From positions 1 through 5,852 of the forward strand of contig JAZRIF010000232.1 in the NCBI GenBank assembly GCA_045645165.1: 5,852 nucleotides of DNA. The letters are read 5' to 3'. A program made the position numbers and the translations under genes. The stretch comes from CAMEON01 sp045645165. GTDB taxonomy: Bacteria; Bacillota; Clostridia; Oscillospirales; CAG-272. Numbering within the stretch: the stretch's first letter is position 1; each line of letters opens with the position of its first letter. The notes beneath the pieces are model-generated. The model was not told where the DNA came from. It did not search any database and worked only from the letters and a program-made list of their open reading frames with translations. This document shows, piece by piece, positions 5,204 through 5,852 of the stretch.

Positions 5204-5852
5204 TTAGGCTCTGGGAACCAGAGTGATGGAAGCGATAGCGATCTCGCGGTTCCAAGGATTGTAAGCGGACACGTAGCAAGGACCGTTGTAACCGATACCC
5301 TCGGGAATCTCGATGGTGGCGGTTCTGGTAGCCTCAGCCCAGTTACCGGGAGTGTAGATCAGGTCGGTGTAGATACCGTTGTCGATAGCATCCTGGTTGG
5401 TCACGTTAGCAAAACCGAAGCTCTTGTTCAGAGCGGTGAAACCGATGATGGGAGTGCGGCCGCACTCATCCCAGTTCTGCTTAACGGGCTTACCTTCCAC
5501 TTCAGTGCTGCCGTCGTAGGAGTACTCAATGATGATCTGAGAGTACTGGTTCAGATCGAACTCGCCTACCAGGTAAACGTTGTCATAACCGATGTTGAGG
5601 ATGGGGCCGTCGTAACCGTAGTTGTTCTCAGCTCTGTATCCCTCGATGGTGGACAGGTCGATCACCACATTCTCGGGAGTCTCGGGCTCAACGGGAGTCT
5701 CGGGCTCAGCGTCAACGATCTCAGCACCGATGAACTCAACGGAAGAGAACAGAGCGAAGGTACCGGGCAGAGCGTCGATAGCCAGCCAAACGGGACCGTT
5801 GTAGTCCACGTTGGTCAGGTCGATCTCGAAAGCGGTAACAGCCCAACCCATG
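5204..5852 (-). CDS. Extracellular modular protein with repeated beta-sandwich-like domains (5' end missing)
   Basis: About 215 C-terminal residues are visible; the frame is open to the window edge. The methionine at 5849-5851 is unlikely to be the start, because it falls inside a domain and no ribosome site is visible. The first 45 residues look like the end of one module: FEIDLTNVDYNGPVWLAIDA, then a strand ending VEFIGA. A PETPVEPETPEN linker (about 50-61) follows, then a full module (about 62-215) that ends in the same way: ATIEIPEGIGYNGPCYVSAY, then IASITLVPRA. The alternating strands, aromatic residues and Pro/Glu linker resemble carbohydrate-binding or galactose-binding-like domains of secreted enzymes. 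The exact family is not recognised and ligand binding is inferred. No anchor follows the last module, so attachment or catalysis must come from the missing N-terminal part. Codon use is strongly biased (Ala GCT, Gly GGT, Asn AAC, Phe TTC), as in highly expressed genes. Confidence 0.72.
   Translation of the reverse strand, partial: MGWAVTAFEIDLTNVDYNGPVWLAIDALPGTFALFSSVEFIGAEIVDAEPETPVEPETPENVVIDLSTIEGYRAENNYGYDGPILNIGYDNVYLVGEFDLNQYSQIIIEYSYDGSTEVEGKPVKQNWDECGRTPIIGFTALNKSFGFANVTNQDAIDNGIYTDLIYTPGNWAEATRTATIEIPEGIGYNGPCYVSAYNPWNREIAIASITLVPRA
5674..5709. repeat. Two tandem 18-bp repeats encoding the Pro/Glu linker
   Basis: CGGGAGTCTCGGGCTCAA (5674-5691) is followed directly by a copy differing only in its last base (5692-5709). 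It lies in frame inside the surface protein gene and encodes the PETPVE-PETPE linker. Such repeats can change copy number by slippage and so alter linker length. Confidence 0.85.

Overview
The window looks like chromosomal DNA from a Gram-positive gut-type anaerobe of the class Clostridia (Bacillota). I infer this from AT-rich spacers holding textbook TTGACA/TATAAT-type promoters, strong AGGAGG/AAAGGA ribosome sites, one GTG start, a lipoprotein with a Gram-positive lipobox, and a surface protein ending in a hydrophobic segment plus KRRNKKK. The genus cannot be named from the sequence alone.

Layout. Positions 1-141 are the right end of an IS3-family insertion sequence: the last 25 codons of its transposase (stop at 78-80) and its terminal repeat ending in CA at 141. 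The insertion abuts a strong intrinsic terminator (142-165) left from whatever gene stood upstream. A strong promoter (191-219) then drives a secreted, surface-anchored parallel beta-helix protein (253-2133). A second promoter (2164-2192) drives a signal-less glutaminase A-like protein (2232-4130; DUF4964/DUF5127/GtaA six-hairpin type). A bidirectional terminator (4148-4184) separates it from the convergent minus-strand genes: a MarR-type regulator (4193-4693) with a perfect consensus promoter and two palindromes at that promoter, and a 79-residue lipoprotein (4790-5029). A further terminator (about 5158-5189) ends a minus-strand gene that runs off the right edge (5204-5852). That gene encodes the C-terminus of an extracellular protein with repeated beta-sandwich-like modules and highly-expressed-type codon use.

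How they may work together. The beta-helix protein and the right-edge protein both look like cell-surface proteins that touch polysaccharide or host glycans. The glutaminase A-like protein appears cytoplasmic. Each plus-strand gene has its own promoter, so they are co-located rather than one simple operon. The lipoprotein gene has no clear terminator before the MarR gene, so read-through between these two is possible. I see no CRISPR array, tRNA or rRNA, and no convincing multi-gene defence or biosynthetic system. The most notable points are the IS end against a terminator, the GCGS-type C-terminal surface tail, the signal-less glutaminase A homologue and the regulator's palindromes.
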